From NCBI RefSeq assembly GCF_001742285.1, contig NZ_MIEK01000027.1, positions 1-44,670 of the forward strand: a stretch of DNA of 44,670 nucleotides. The letters are read 5' to 3'. Within the stretch, counting starts at the first letter, position 1. Each line of letters begins with the position of its first letter. This document shows positions 32,651 to 41,318 of the stretch, piece after piece. This DNA comes from Enterococcus rivorum. GTDB lineage: Bacteria; Bacillota; Bacilli; Lactobacillales; Enterococcaceae. A program made the position numbers and the translations under genes. The notes beneath the pieces are model-generated. The model searched no databases. It saw nothing but the letters and a program-made list of their open reading frames with translations, and was not told the DNA's origin.

Positions 32651-34161
32651 TATTTTTTCTCTCTAACTATTTTTCTTTTTTTATACCAAAATAATAGACT
32701 AACTAAAACTATTAAGCTTCCAATTCCCTCAAATACGGTTATTTTCGATTCTCCCATATCTGGAAGCTCTTCAGACGTATTATTATTACCGGATGAATCC
32801 CCGCTTGTTGGGGTAACATTCGAACCATTTTCTTTCCATTGAGCATATAATGTAATATCACTTGTAGGCATTGTATCTACCTCAAACGACCAATTTATTC
32901 CGCTTCCATCTTGAACAGTATTCCATCCTAAAAATTCATGCCCCTCTCGAACTGGGTTTTCTGGTTGGGTCGCATGTTCTCCAGCTTCCAGAGTCTGTAT
33001 CAAAGGAGCAGATCCTATTCCTCCATTTAAGTCAAAAAACAACTTATGGTAGATCACTTCATCTTTTTCCATATTTAATTGAACTTTATCAGTAGTTACT
33101 GCATTGTCACTACTATTAGGAAATATCCCTGTTCCTGTAGCTCTAACTTGTGCAAAAATAGTTCCTGATTTTATTATCTTGCCTGATTGAATATATTCGG
33201 TGATATCGACAGAATTGTTATTTGCATCTACATAATTAACTAAAATCATTTGATGTGCTAAGGAAAGCGAACTGTCATCACTAAGCGTTAGAACAGAAAA
33301 TAAATCAATATCTTTTAAGTCATTCTCATTTGTTATGGTATAAGGACCAACATCTGGTTTCAACTGTAGTTTTCTTTGAGTAAACGGAGGTTCAACACTT
33401 AATCCCAATTTTGTTAGCTCGTCTTCATAATTAGTTGGTAATAAGTTGCTACTTAGATACAGGTAAGACAAATTTTTCAATTCTCCAATGTTTCCGGGTA
33501 AACTCGTCAATTGATTGTTATCCAAATATAATTCAGACAATTCTGTTAGATTTCCAATACTTTCTGGTAAGCTAGCCAACTGGTTGTTATCCAAATACAA
33601 TTCCCTCAAACTAACTAAACTCCCGATAGTTTCTGACAAATTACTAAAATTATTATTTCGCAAGTACAAATATTCTAGACCAACTAAATTTCCGATACTC
33701 TCTGGCAAACTTGTCAATTGGTTGTCATCTAAGCGTACAAGTTCCAGATTAGTCAACACACCAATTCCTGTTATGTCTTGAATTCCTTTATTAGATGCAT
33801 CTATTGTAGTGAGGTTATCAACCATTTCTTATGTTAATGGCGCATTGCTGTCTCCATTTGCCAATTCATCAGCAATAACTTGAGCAAACATTGTATCGGG
33901 AAAAATGCTTGCTATTGTTTCTCCGTTACTATTGCTTTTAGATGTGTCAGGGATATTTTGTTTAGCATTTATTGAACCACTCGAAGACAAAGAGTTCGTT
34001 TGTTCAGAACTTCCCTCTCCTTCTAAAAAAAATACCGAGTCCTCAGTTGAAAGTATTTTATTTTCTGTGTCTACTTCTTGGGCACGAACGCTTATAGCAA
34101 AAGGTAAACTTACTATCTGTAATAACAACATACTAGTACAAATTTGCCATACTTTTTTCAT
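32650..34161 (-). pseudogene. Internalin-like LRR cell-wall protein with in-frame ochre codon
   Basis: ATG 34161 behind AGAGGAG begins a signal peptide (MKKVWQICTSMLLLQIVSLP). TAA at 33831-33829 is codon 111, after which the same frame stays open for 391 more codons to 32650. Joined, FPDTMFAQVIADEL, the ochre codon and DNLTTIDASNKGIQDI form the normal N-cap of internalin-type leucine-rich repeats. Five to six repeats follow (residue pattern LxxLxLxxNxLTSLPExIGN), then a MucBP/InlB-like beta domain, a Listeria-Bacteroides repeat (FLGWNT, ITLYAQW), and a sortase signal LPDMG with hydrophobic segment and KKRK tail. The sorting motif deviates from LPxTG by Met for Thr. The separate first piece would be a 110-residue secreted peptide. 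A probable surface adhesin, now broken. Confidence 0.8.
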
Positions 34162-34264
34162 TATATCTCCTCTTTTCTAAAAAAATAAATATGTTTATCA
34201 ATAAAATATAGTGCGTAATAAATAAAAGTACAAATAAAATACTCAGAAAACTAACCCTCTTTCA

Positions 34265-34545
34265 TTTATAGCTGCAGAACCTACAACTTCTACCTCATTA
34301 GCTTTCATTGTAAATGTTGCACCTGAAATTACCGTATCTTTTATCTGTAACTCATCTTTTGTTCCTTGATACGTTAGAAATTGCTCTTGGTTAGTCACAC
34401 ACAGGTTAATTTAGCATACTAGCAACTATAATTGTTTTCCACTCATTATAACTTCGTATATTGATGATAACTTCTTATCGTGATATCGTTTACTTAACCA
34501 ATTTTTAGATACGCTCTGTTCAGAATAAAAAATCTATTAGAAACT
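34265..34545 (-). pseudogene. Decayed mucin-binding plus Big domain remnant
   Basis: On the minus strand this noncoding stretch aligns by eye with the end of the giant gene (about 24255-24660): TACGCTCTGTTCAGAATAAAAA versus TACGTTCTGTTCGGAAAATA, the TTGCTCTTGGTTAGTCACA block, and TGTTGCACCTGAAATTACCG. All frames are full of stops. It is the tail of a second protein of the lethal-factor/M60 type that once stood here. Confidence 0.65.
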
Positions 34546-34575
34546 ACCTCCGTTTACAAATCCTTAGTTCTATTA

Positions 34576-35430
34576 TTATTTAGAATGTTCTTTAAGTTGT
34601 TCCTCAACAAGGCTTTTTGTATGATCTAATAAATCATACCCTCCTAGATTACCATGTCCAGGTATTACCCAATTTATCTGTTCCTCTGTATATTTTTCTT
34701 GCAATTTATTTATGGATTTTAGCCATTCTGGAATATCAGCATCTGCTATATTACCTAACGTTTTATCAGAATTATTTTTTGAAAAGCAGCCTGCAAAAAG
34801 AAGTTTATCTTTCTTATCATATATTGTGATATTGTCTTCCGTATGACCTTTACCAGGGTAATATATTTCAAGTGTCCTCCCATCTATTGTTAAAAAATCA
34901 TTATTGCTTAAATCTCCTAGAGAATGAGCATATCCATCACTAACAGCTAACATGTCTGTTAATGGTGTTGAATGGACAGAAATATCCTCCTCTTGTAACG
35001 CTTTTATCCCGCCAACTCGATCATTATGGAAATGCGTTACAATCGCATCACTCACATTTTTATGAAACGTGTTTTTTAAAATAGCTAATAAGTCGCGTGT
35101 TTTTTTATCGTCCCAAGGAGTATCTATTAATATTAATCCACTGTTACCCACTAAAATTAGCCCATTTGCCGGATATTTTTGCCCATTAAATTCACCATAC
35201 GCAGTATACACATATGTATCTTTTGTGAGTTTCCTAATCGAAAAAACATCGTCTGTATATAATATATTTTCTATATTCTTATTTTTGAAATCATCCAATT
35301 CAGATTCCATCTGTTGATTCTTTTCTGCTGCTTCTTTATTTGCATCTGCCAATCTCATTTTACAAATTGAGAATATTCCTATTATAAATACTAAAGAAAC
35401 AATAATTACTAATGCCATTCTTCTTATCAT
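34576..35430 (-). CDS. Membrane-tethered subclass B1 metallo-beta-lactamase
   Basis: 284 residues. All B1 zinc ligands are present: H133, H135, D137 (THFHNDRVGG), H196 (YPGKGHTEDN), C215 (FAGCFSKN) and H259 (PGHG). Surrounding text (ANGLILVGNSGLILIDTPWD, LGNIADADIPEWLKSI) resembles the BcII enzyme of Bacillus cereus throughout, so B1 hydrolysis of beta-lactams is likely by family. Unlike BcII, the N-terminus keeps a membrane helix without a clear cleavage site (residues 5-22), followed by a short charged coiled coil (about 28-55). The enzyme is therefore predicted to be held on the outer face of the membrane. GGGAG precedes ATG 35430. No palindrome promoter. The gene is monocistronic and lies between decayed wall-protein sequence and a zinc-ribbon gene. 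Activity on drugs is not shown. Confidence 0.9.
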   Translation of the reverse strand: MIRRMALVIIVSLVFIIGIFSICKMRLADANKEAAEKNQQMESELDDFKNKNIENILYTDDVFSIRKLTKDTYVYTAYGEFNGQKYPANGLILVGNSGLILIDTPWDDKKTRDLLAILKNTFHKNVSDAIVTHFHNDRVGGIKALQEEDISVHSTPLTDMLAVSDGYAHSLGDLSNNDFLTIDGRTLEIYYPGKGHTEDNITIYDKKDKLLFAGCFSKNNSDKTLGNIADADIPEWLKSINKLQEKYTEEQINWVIPGHGNLGGYDLLDHTKSLVEEQLKEHSK

Positions 35431-35744
35431 AGATTGCTCCCATTTCTATTGGTTTCTAAGTAACTTTTTGTATCGCTCACCTATAAATATAAATAAAATG
35501 TATTGATCTGTTTTCTCGAAAAATCCTCATTTATATCAGAATACCAAAACTTGAATATTTTCCTTCATCAAACACATTTTTTTGAAAAAACTCATGACTA
35601 AACATTTAGAAAAATTTTACTTTTCTATTGTCAAAAATTCCAATGCTTTATTTCCTTCTCACTGTTAAGGGCTTAACATATCTCTTTATGTGTTTAAAAA
35701 TGTTTTCTATGATTAAAAATTAATTTAGCTGAATTATCAAAAAT

Positions 35745-36023
35745 CTATTTACTCCAACGTTCCAACTTTCTAACAAATTTTTTTGTGTACATTTTCTTCA
35801 AAAAAAATTTTTCAATTCGGCTTCTATCTGAATTTAAAAACCCTCGGTAGGATTTTTCATAGAAATCATCAAAAATAATATCCGGTTCTGTCCATGAACC
35901 ATTTTGATAGCATAATTCACAATATTTATCAGACAGTGTTCCATCCCGCTCGCTACCAAAATCGTCTGTTTTTTTCATAGGTTTTCCACAAGAACCGCAA
36001 TAGACCATTTTTTGTTTACCCAT
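35745..36023 (-). CDS. Putative zinc-ribbon protein
   Basis: 92 residues from ATG 36023; GTG 36032 is possible, but AAAGG lies too close to it. Cysteine pairs YCGSCGKPM and YCELCYQNGSW with the spacing of the small putative zinc-ribbon family (PF12674-like) are visible, followed by a basic C-terminus (FFLKKMYTKKFVRKLERW). Family members are uncharacterised and usually stand alone; a nucleic-acid or regulatory role is conceivable. Single gene with no operon partners. Confidence 0.75.
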   Translation of the reverse strand: MGKQKMVYCGSCGKPMKKTDDFGSERDGTLSDKYCELCYQNGSWTEPDIIFDDFYEKSYRGFLNSDRSRIEKFFLKKMYTKKFVRKLERWSK

Positions 36024-36441
36024 CTTACTCACAACCTTTCGGAAAATAATGCTAGAATAGTTATAGCGAGCTATCAGCTACCCTATCCAACAATTAACTC
36101 AATTTAAAGATTCATAAAAACTTGAGACTATTTGGACACCTTTAGAAAAAATTTTATTTTTCAAAGTGTTTCAACTATAATCAGCCTTTGAATTGTTGAT
36201 TGCGTTCCTTCTTCATCAATCAAGCATTTCTCTGCAAGCGCTACGAGTCCTTCTTCAAAAACAGAGAACACAATAAAACAACCCATAATTTTGACAATGC
36301 TGCTCCCCTTGTTTTGCTCGTTGCTCAGATCTTTTTACCTACAAATAAAAAATATTCAAACGAGTGTCACGCTAAAATAAATATTTTTGAAGGTAGATTC
36401 ATTACGGTTAGTTTACCAAATTTTCTAATAATAAAAAGTTC

Positions 36442-36630
36442 TTGAAGAAGCCTTGGTTTTTAATATATTATCCATCAAATCGAAAAACTCGCATTGTTGA
36501 AAATAAAGATTCTCTTTTCTATCGAATCTCAAAAACAGTAGATGTTAATGATTTTTGGGAAATACCAAAAATAACTTTTCAGCTAGAAAAAAAGCAACGA
36601 TCAAATATTAAAACTATACATATTTTGTAA
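36442..36630 (+). other. Doubtful 62-codon open frame
   Basis: It opens at TTG with no ribosome site and reads KKPWFLIYYPSNRKTRIVEN and onward to TAA. The composition is not obviously noncoding, but there is no recognisable family; it may be the tail of a lost gene. Apart from this I see no feature in 36060-36730. Confidence 0.2.
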
Positions 36631-36737
36631 AAGAAGTGTAATTGGTTTTATGTTAATTTTTTAAGTCCTTCAGGAACAGAAAAGGCTGTTTTCTGTGCCA
36701 GCGTTTTGCATGCTACAGGTTCAAAAAAGATAACAAG

Positions 36738-36802
36738 AAAAAAAAAAGCCCTAATCACTTGGGAAGATACTAGCGTGGTTAGGGTCTTTCATAGCAATTA
36801 CA
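36738..36802 (-). ncRNA. Predicted small RNA, about 65 nt, minus strand
   Basis: It would start near 36802 behind the minus-strand TATACT (36814-36809) and end in the stem CCCTAACCAC (36784-36775) / GTGATTAGGG (36758-36749) followed, after one C, by ten U (36747-36738). The 5-prime stem side and loop (CACGCTAGTATCTTCC) match the small RNA at 13823-13910 (CACGCTATCTTCC), with a 3-nt indel, and the 3-prime arms agree too. No coding frame. It is related in sequence and in genetic position (divergent from a shared palindrome). Confidence 0.65.
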
Positions 36803-36808
36803 AAACAG

Positions 36809-36878
36809 AGTATAACAGTTTATAATCAAAAAAGAGAGTTCCCCACGAACTTTCATTTCAAAATCAATCAACTATACT
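36809..36878. promoter_or_regulatory. Divergent promoter pair around one perfect palindrome
   Basis: AGTTCCCCACGAACT at 36837-36851 has TATACT 21 nt downstream on the plus strand (36873-36878) and TATACT 22 nt downstream on the minus strand (36814-36809). The plus transcript leads to the small protein at 36964, the minus transcript to the small RNA at 36738-36802. The layout repeats that at 13747-13816. Confidence 0.75.
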
Positions 36879-36963
36879 CATAAAGTAAATAGCAATGGTA
36901 CATTCCTAAATTATGTCTCCTCTGGGGGATATTTTAGAGCAAAGGTAATTGGAGGATAGTAAG

Positions 36964-37167
36964 ATGAAATTGCAACTAGACGATCAGATAACGACATTTT
37001 CTATTCATGGAGAAGAAATAACAGGAAGAATCACAGCGATTTACAAATATACGTTAGTGGTTACGAATGAATTTGGAAGTCATTTAACAACAAAAAAATA
37101 TTTAACCACACAAGGTTACTCTTTCCCAATATGGGAGAAAAAACATCGAATAACATTAAACAACTAA
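36964..37167 (+). CDS. Small beta-rich protein, unknown function
   Basis: 67 residues from ATG 36964, which has GGAGG (36951-36955) eight nucleotides upstream; the same frame opens at TTG 36949 inside that site. The sequence alternates hydrophobic and charged residues (DQITTFSIHGEEITGRITAI, YTLVVTNEFGSHLTTKKYLT), suggesting a small beta-barrel of SH3/KOW type, as in small RNA- or DNA-binding proteins. I do not recognise the family. It is driven by the palindrome promoter that also faces a small RNA, so an RNA-related role is a tempting but untested idea. Confidence 0.65.
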   Translation: MKLQLDDQITTFSIHGEEITGRITAIYKYTLVVTNEFGSHLTTKKYLTTQGYSFPIWEKKHRITLNN

Positions 37168-37234
37168 TATAAAAGTAAAAAAGAAAGTTTGTTTTATGTT
37201 GAAATTTTTTTACCAGTTTACAAATATACTAAAA

Positions 37235-37460
37235 AAAGGTAGCAAGAATTTGATTGTTCCAAGGGGTATTTTCACTTTTAATTCGAAATGATACCCATAA
37301 AAAAACTGAAAATGAAGATAATATAAACGACACCGACAATCAAATAGAAAAAGAAGGACATTCTTTGGAAACTAGTGTATCTACTGATTGGAGAGAAACA
37401 TGATGTTTTTTCATTAAAAATCCAGAGAACTATACACTATTATTTTATCAACATAGCTAG
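37235..37460 (+). pseudogene. VOC-family protein remnant
   Basis: Joined plus-strand frames give NDTHKKTENEDNINDTDNQI, EKEGHSLETSVSTDWRET, a stop and CFFIKNPENYTLLFYQHS. These match the C-terminal half of the intact VOC protein at 43922-44293 (EKEGYSLEEGASLDG, YFFIKDPDGHKLLFDQHV). It is a decayed paralogue, in the opposite orientation. Confidence 0.7.
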
Positions 37461-37857
37461 TACAGATTTGACAAAAAGTTTTGTTAGATATTCTAATGTT
37501 TTTTTTTAGATAGTAAACATAATTGCTCATAATTTGAGAACAGCAACAACCCATAAACTAGTCATAATGTTCTTCACGATCTTATGTCACTAGCGAAGTA
37601 CGTTATAACAAAATTCCGTTAGTACAAAAAAAACTCTTGGTTCTAGAGATTCCTTTTACATCCAATTATAACTTTGGGTGTTTTTTACTTTGCCAATACG
37701 TACTGATGAGTTCAATCGAACAGTTTTATAATATCTGGTGTTAGTAAAAATTCACCGACATCTTTTAAAGAGAAAGAATAGAAAAGACATCTTGAATTCT
37801 TTTACAATTAAGCCGATAAAAAACAATTCAGAAGAAAATACTATATATTTTATCAAA

Positions 37858-38742
37858 TAAAACCTAGATATTCTAGACCTAAATCTTACTTTTGGTAAAA
37901 TTTATTTATCTCATAGAAAATGAATAGTAAAGTCTTTTGCAAAGCGTGTGGATAAGCCTTGAACTATCCCCTGAAAAATACCTTTATTCCAACTAGATTT
38001 ATTGAAAAATATTTTTATTCCTACGATCGTCTAATGAGAGAAGTTATCCAATTGATTGTCATTGGTAAGTATACACCGTATTTGTTAGTAGCGAAAAAGC
38101 TTTTTCTTAATACCCAGCTAATCATTGGGCTATTCCACATCGTTTAACATATTAATCGTGTTTTTTTAATCATTGTATTCAAGTGATGAAAAGATTAAGT
38201 CAAAAAGACTATCACGAAATAAAACAATACTAACACTTAAAAAAGATTAGAAATTACCTTAGAAAAACGCCTGGCACTTAGAGGTCCAAAAGCAGGTTTG
38301 GGATAATAGTTTTAGGGCGCGTTTAACCGAATCCGAAGTGGCAGGTTAATTATTAAGCTAAAATCTTTATCAAGATTTTTTTATCTGCTATGCGCATGAA
38401 GGATGTAGAGTATTCTACCACTCTTTTAACTCAAGACTGTAGCTATAGAAATCATTCAGACCTTCAAAGCGTATCCAGAAAGAATTTTGAATGCGCTTAA
38501 ACACTCTTACCTAAACGGAACATTAAAATGTTTGAACACACCTATTCAAGAATTTGAAGCGGAGCACGTATGAGTTTAGAAACTTTTATTATTTTAAACT
38601 AAGAATATTACTAAAATAGTAAAGAAACAGTTATTTGGGATTCCCTCGAAAAGAAGAAGCTAGCAATGTCTCTATAAAATTATGTTCTCTCCCTCTTAAT
38701 ATTCAACTTAATCTAGCTATCAACACTTGCTGACAAAGAACC
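37858..38742 (+). mobile_element. ISL3-A remnant, internally deleted
   Basis: Scattered ISL3-A segments in order: GATATTCTAGACCTAAA near the start, the middle part VIGKYTPYLLVAKKLFLNTQ and LIIGLFHIV at 38041-38147, the C-terminal part, and a right end CTTGCTGACAAAGAACC. Many stops and deletions; long dead. Confidence 0.75.
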
Positions 38743-38795
38743 CAGAAAGTTGTTGATCTTTATTTTGATTTTTTAATTTTGAATAAATATCGAAG

Positions 38796-38836
38796 TGTTA
38801 CCCAGGAACGTTATTTATCGTAAAAAAAGTTATAAT
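38796..38836 (+). promoter_or_regulatory. Orphan palindrome promoter (20-nt spacing)
   Basis: TGTTACCCAGGAACG (38796-38810) is followed after 20 nt by TATAAT (38831-38836). A GGAGGG lies at about 38891, but no start codon or reading frame follows, so the target seems lost. The region 38840-39338 holds only the palindrome at 39001 and an inverted repeat CCTGA/TCAGG near 39287-39303. Confidence 0.45.
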
Positions 38837-39000
38837 CAGTATTGCATCGTTTAAACGTGGAGCTAATGTATAATTTCAAATAGTAAAATTGGAGGGACAA
38901 TCTAGCTACCACAAATAGAGGATCTGGTTTTTAGAAGTGATTTGCAAAAATGTAAACAATATTTCTGCACATTATCAATCAAGCCGAAGTATCTAAAGGC

Positions 39001-39028
39001 CATATTAATAAATATATTTATTAATATG
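39001..39028. repeat. Perfect 28-bp AT-rich palindrome
   Basis: CATATTAATAAATA followed by its exact reverse complement, with no loop. It lies about 410 bp upstream of the Crp/Fnr gene. It could be an operator, a cruciform site or an element end. Confidence 0.7.
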
Positions 39029-39338
39029 AGAGTGAAATATATTTGAGAAAAAATTAAAATAATAAAGTTATTCTTAAAATAGAATATAATTAATAAATTC
39101 ATCATACAAGGTGACTGTGTTTTATTTTGAAGTATTAAATGTTGTGCATTTTAGAATAAAAAATTTTGAATCTCATTTCAATAGTCAGTGATTGTCTGCT
39201 ATAATTTTAATATGGGGAAACGCACTAGAATAAAGAATATTTTTTCATACAAGTATACTTAAGGATTAAAAAGATTGTACTGTTCCCTGAAATTATATCA
39301 GGAGATACAAATATCTAATTTTCACAAAAGTGTTTTAT

Positions 39339-39366
39339 TTGTAAATTAATCTAAATATATTATAAT
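39339..39366 (+). promoter_or_regulatory. Sigma-A type promoter of the Crp/Fnr gene
   Basis: TTGTAA (39339-39344), 16-nt spacer, TATAAT (39361-39366), about 70 nt before the ATG. No RGTTC-N5-GAACT palindrome is placed on it, so the regulator seems to be expressed independently of its presumed targets. Confidence 0.55.
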
Positions 39367-39440
39367 TGATACATGAATAAAACCAAACGTTTTTTTGATG
39401 CTTAATTATAAAATAAATATTTTGAATAGGGGTAAGAATT

Positions 39441-40136
39441 ATGAGGATGCTTACTATGAAGGAACTGGATGAAGCAAACAAAAAGTACAACTCTGATTTT
39501 GTTGAAAAAGTTAAAAAAACAGATGTGGGAGAAAATTTAAAACGTATTAAGATTAAAAAGAATGTTTATATAGATAGCCTCATCCAGCCTGGATTCATCT
39601 ACTACATAGAAACGGGAGTCGTTTTGCGCTCTTTTGTAGATGCTGCCGGGAATATAAAAGCTATTGATATTTTGTGTGCACAGGAAGTTATGGGTTTGCG
39701 TTCTCTTATAGGCAGAGTTGGGGTTCAGCTTGAAATTAAGGCGTTAGAAGAAGTGACAATCCTTATTATTCCAGAAAAATTGATTCTTGCTAACCTACAA
39801 GATGCATATCATTTTCTGTGTTCTAATTTTCAATATACAATGTCAATTATGTATTTGCATTGGCAAGCGATGTTATCATTTGGTTCTGAGAGGATTAACT
39901 ATGCATTGATAGCATTGGCCTACTACGTTGGAACTGAGAAGGATGGAGAATTTTTTTTCCCCCCGTATATTACACATGATGTAATTGCGAGCTTCGCCTC
40001 GGTAACACGCTCCTACGTTTCAAGGCATGTTTCTAAGCTGGCAGACGATGATATTTTAGTAAATCAAGCTAAAAAAATGAAAATAAAAGATATGGATACA
40101 TTAATAAAAAACACACCAAACTATCAGTCTTTTTGA
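39441..40136 (+). CDS. Crp/Fnr-family (PrfA-like) transcription regulator
   Basis: 231 residues, the size of PrfA and other Crp/Fnr proteins. An N-terminal cyclic-nucleotide-binding-like beta roll (about residues 25-125, with IYYIETGVVLRSFVDAAGNI and IDILCAQEVMGLRSLI) is followed by a dimerisation helix (about 125-160) and a winged helix-turn-helix (about 168-215). The recognition helix is SVTRSYVSRHVSKLADDDIL, very close to the PrfA pattern SSAVSRIISKL. It lacks the Cys set of Fnr and the Arg-Ser phosphate cassette of CRP, so the effector is unknown. The family activates class II promoters by binding palindromes near -41. Eleven such palindromes occur in this window, which makes this protein their leading candidate. 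The ribosome site AGGGG is modest. Confidence 0.85.
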   Translation: MRMLTMKELDEANKKYNSDFVEKVKKTDVGENLKRIKIKKNVYIDSLIQPGFIYYIETGVVLRSFVDAAGNIKAIDILCAQEVMGLRSLIGRVGVQLEIKALEEVTILIIPEKLILANLQDAYHFLCSNFQYTMSIMYLHWQAMLSFGSERINYALIALAYYVGTEKDGEFFFPPYITHDVIASFASVTRSYVSRHVSKLADDDILVNQAKKMKIKDMDTLIKNTPNYQSF

Positions 40137-40465
40137 TATAGATTCAAAAAGTCACTTGTTTATATTTAAAAGAGCATCTGATCCCTGTAATTAATTAGCC
40201 TTGTTTATGATTCTTCTTTTACAAGTATTGTTTCAGAACTTTTAGATATTTATATCCTAGTCTAATTTATAACAAATTGAATTGCGCAAGTACGCATTAA
40301 TATAGGGACTTTTCCTTTTTAAATCCAAAGTATAAGAAAAAATCATTAAGCAAGTACGTTGTTCAATAATTTGATAGTGTTTTTTTGATTGAATAAGATT
40401 CATTTGAGTACTCCCATCAGCCTTTTTTCTTGCCAATGCTAATTCCGGACATATGTTTAAATTTC

Positions 40466-41292
40466 AGCTCATTGTCAACTAGTGTTGGTAGAAGAAAAAT
40501 CAGTAGAATCGTGTCAAGGAAGAAAAAAATAGGCAGTGGGATTATTTCTCTGCAGTTTATTTCTTTTTCATGGGATTGGACAGGGTGATTCCTAAGGTTA
40601 ATAGAATCCTCAGTTTAAAGTTATAGAAGCTTCCAAAGCCATATGCACTTCGTTTCAATAATTTAGCACCATTAGAGCATGGACTTTCAAATTATCCTCT
40701 CGATAGTGTTTAAATGTCTTGACGATTGTTGTGTATTTCTCCGACAAGTGAAAATAGTTTTATTCTAAAGCTCTTGAAACCATTGGGTTAGCTTAGAAAT
40801 AAAACTATTTTTCAGTGTGCTTAGCTCTTGATCCTCTACACTATCTAGTAATTGCATAGTTTGTTCGTCCATTACAATAAAATTCATCGCATCCGCCTTG
40901 CTCCAGCAGATTTAAATTCAACAAAGCAAAGGGAACATCCGATAAGTAGTGGAGCTAGAAACATGTTCACATCACACAATCCCCTTCAAAAAAGTGTTTT
41001 CTCTTAGTTTCTCTGCAACGTAGAATTTGATCTGATCTACAATGATCCAATGGAGCTCAATCAAGGTAGGTTCCACTGGGAAGCTTCTATGACAGCTTTT
41101 ACATAGGAATTTTTATTTTTTGAATCGGACATAGGTCTTGTGTTCACTCACATAATTAACCAGAGCCACGACCATTTTCCACTCATAGTTGATAATAGTT
41201 TCTGTTTTTCTTGTTGTGGATGCAAGCATTTTTCAGAAAAATAAGTCAAAGTACCAATAGACACTTTACGAATGTGTTCGCCTATTTTTTCG
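40466..41292 (-). mobile_element. ISL3-A remnant, degraded
   Basis: The right end GCTCATTGTCAACTAGTG at 40467 is followed by decayed C-terminal and N-terminal transposase segments, with a large internal deletion. It ends near 41292, just before the palindrome promoter at 41319. The stretch 40137-40465 shows nothing I can name. Confidence 0.75.
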
Positions 41293-41318
41293 TATAATTC
41301 CAAAGTCAAATATTTTTT

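Noticed and set aside
36200-36445. 81-codon plus-strand frame
   Set aside because: No ribosome site, no family resemblance and a composition typical of random AT-rich sequence.
38902-39105. 67-codon minus-strand frame
   Set aside because: It reads through the AT-rich palindrome region, is very rich in Ile/Phe/Asn and has no ribosome site.
39284-39310. Autoregulatory palindrome before the Crp/Fnr gene
   Set aside because: TGTTCCCTGAAATTA has only one good half-site, and no -10 lies 20-22 nt downstream. The separate CCTGA/TCAGG repeat does not match the consensus.
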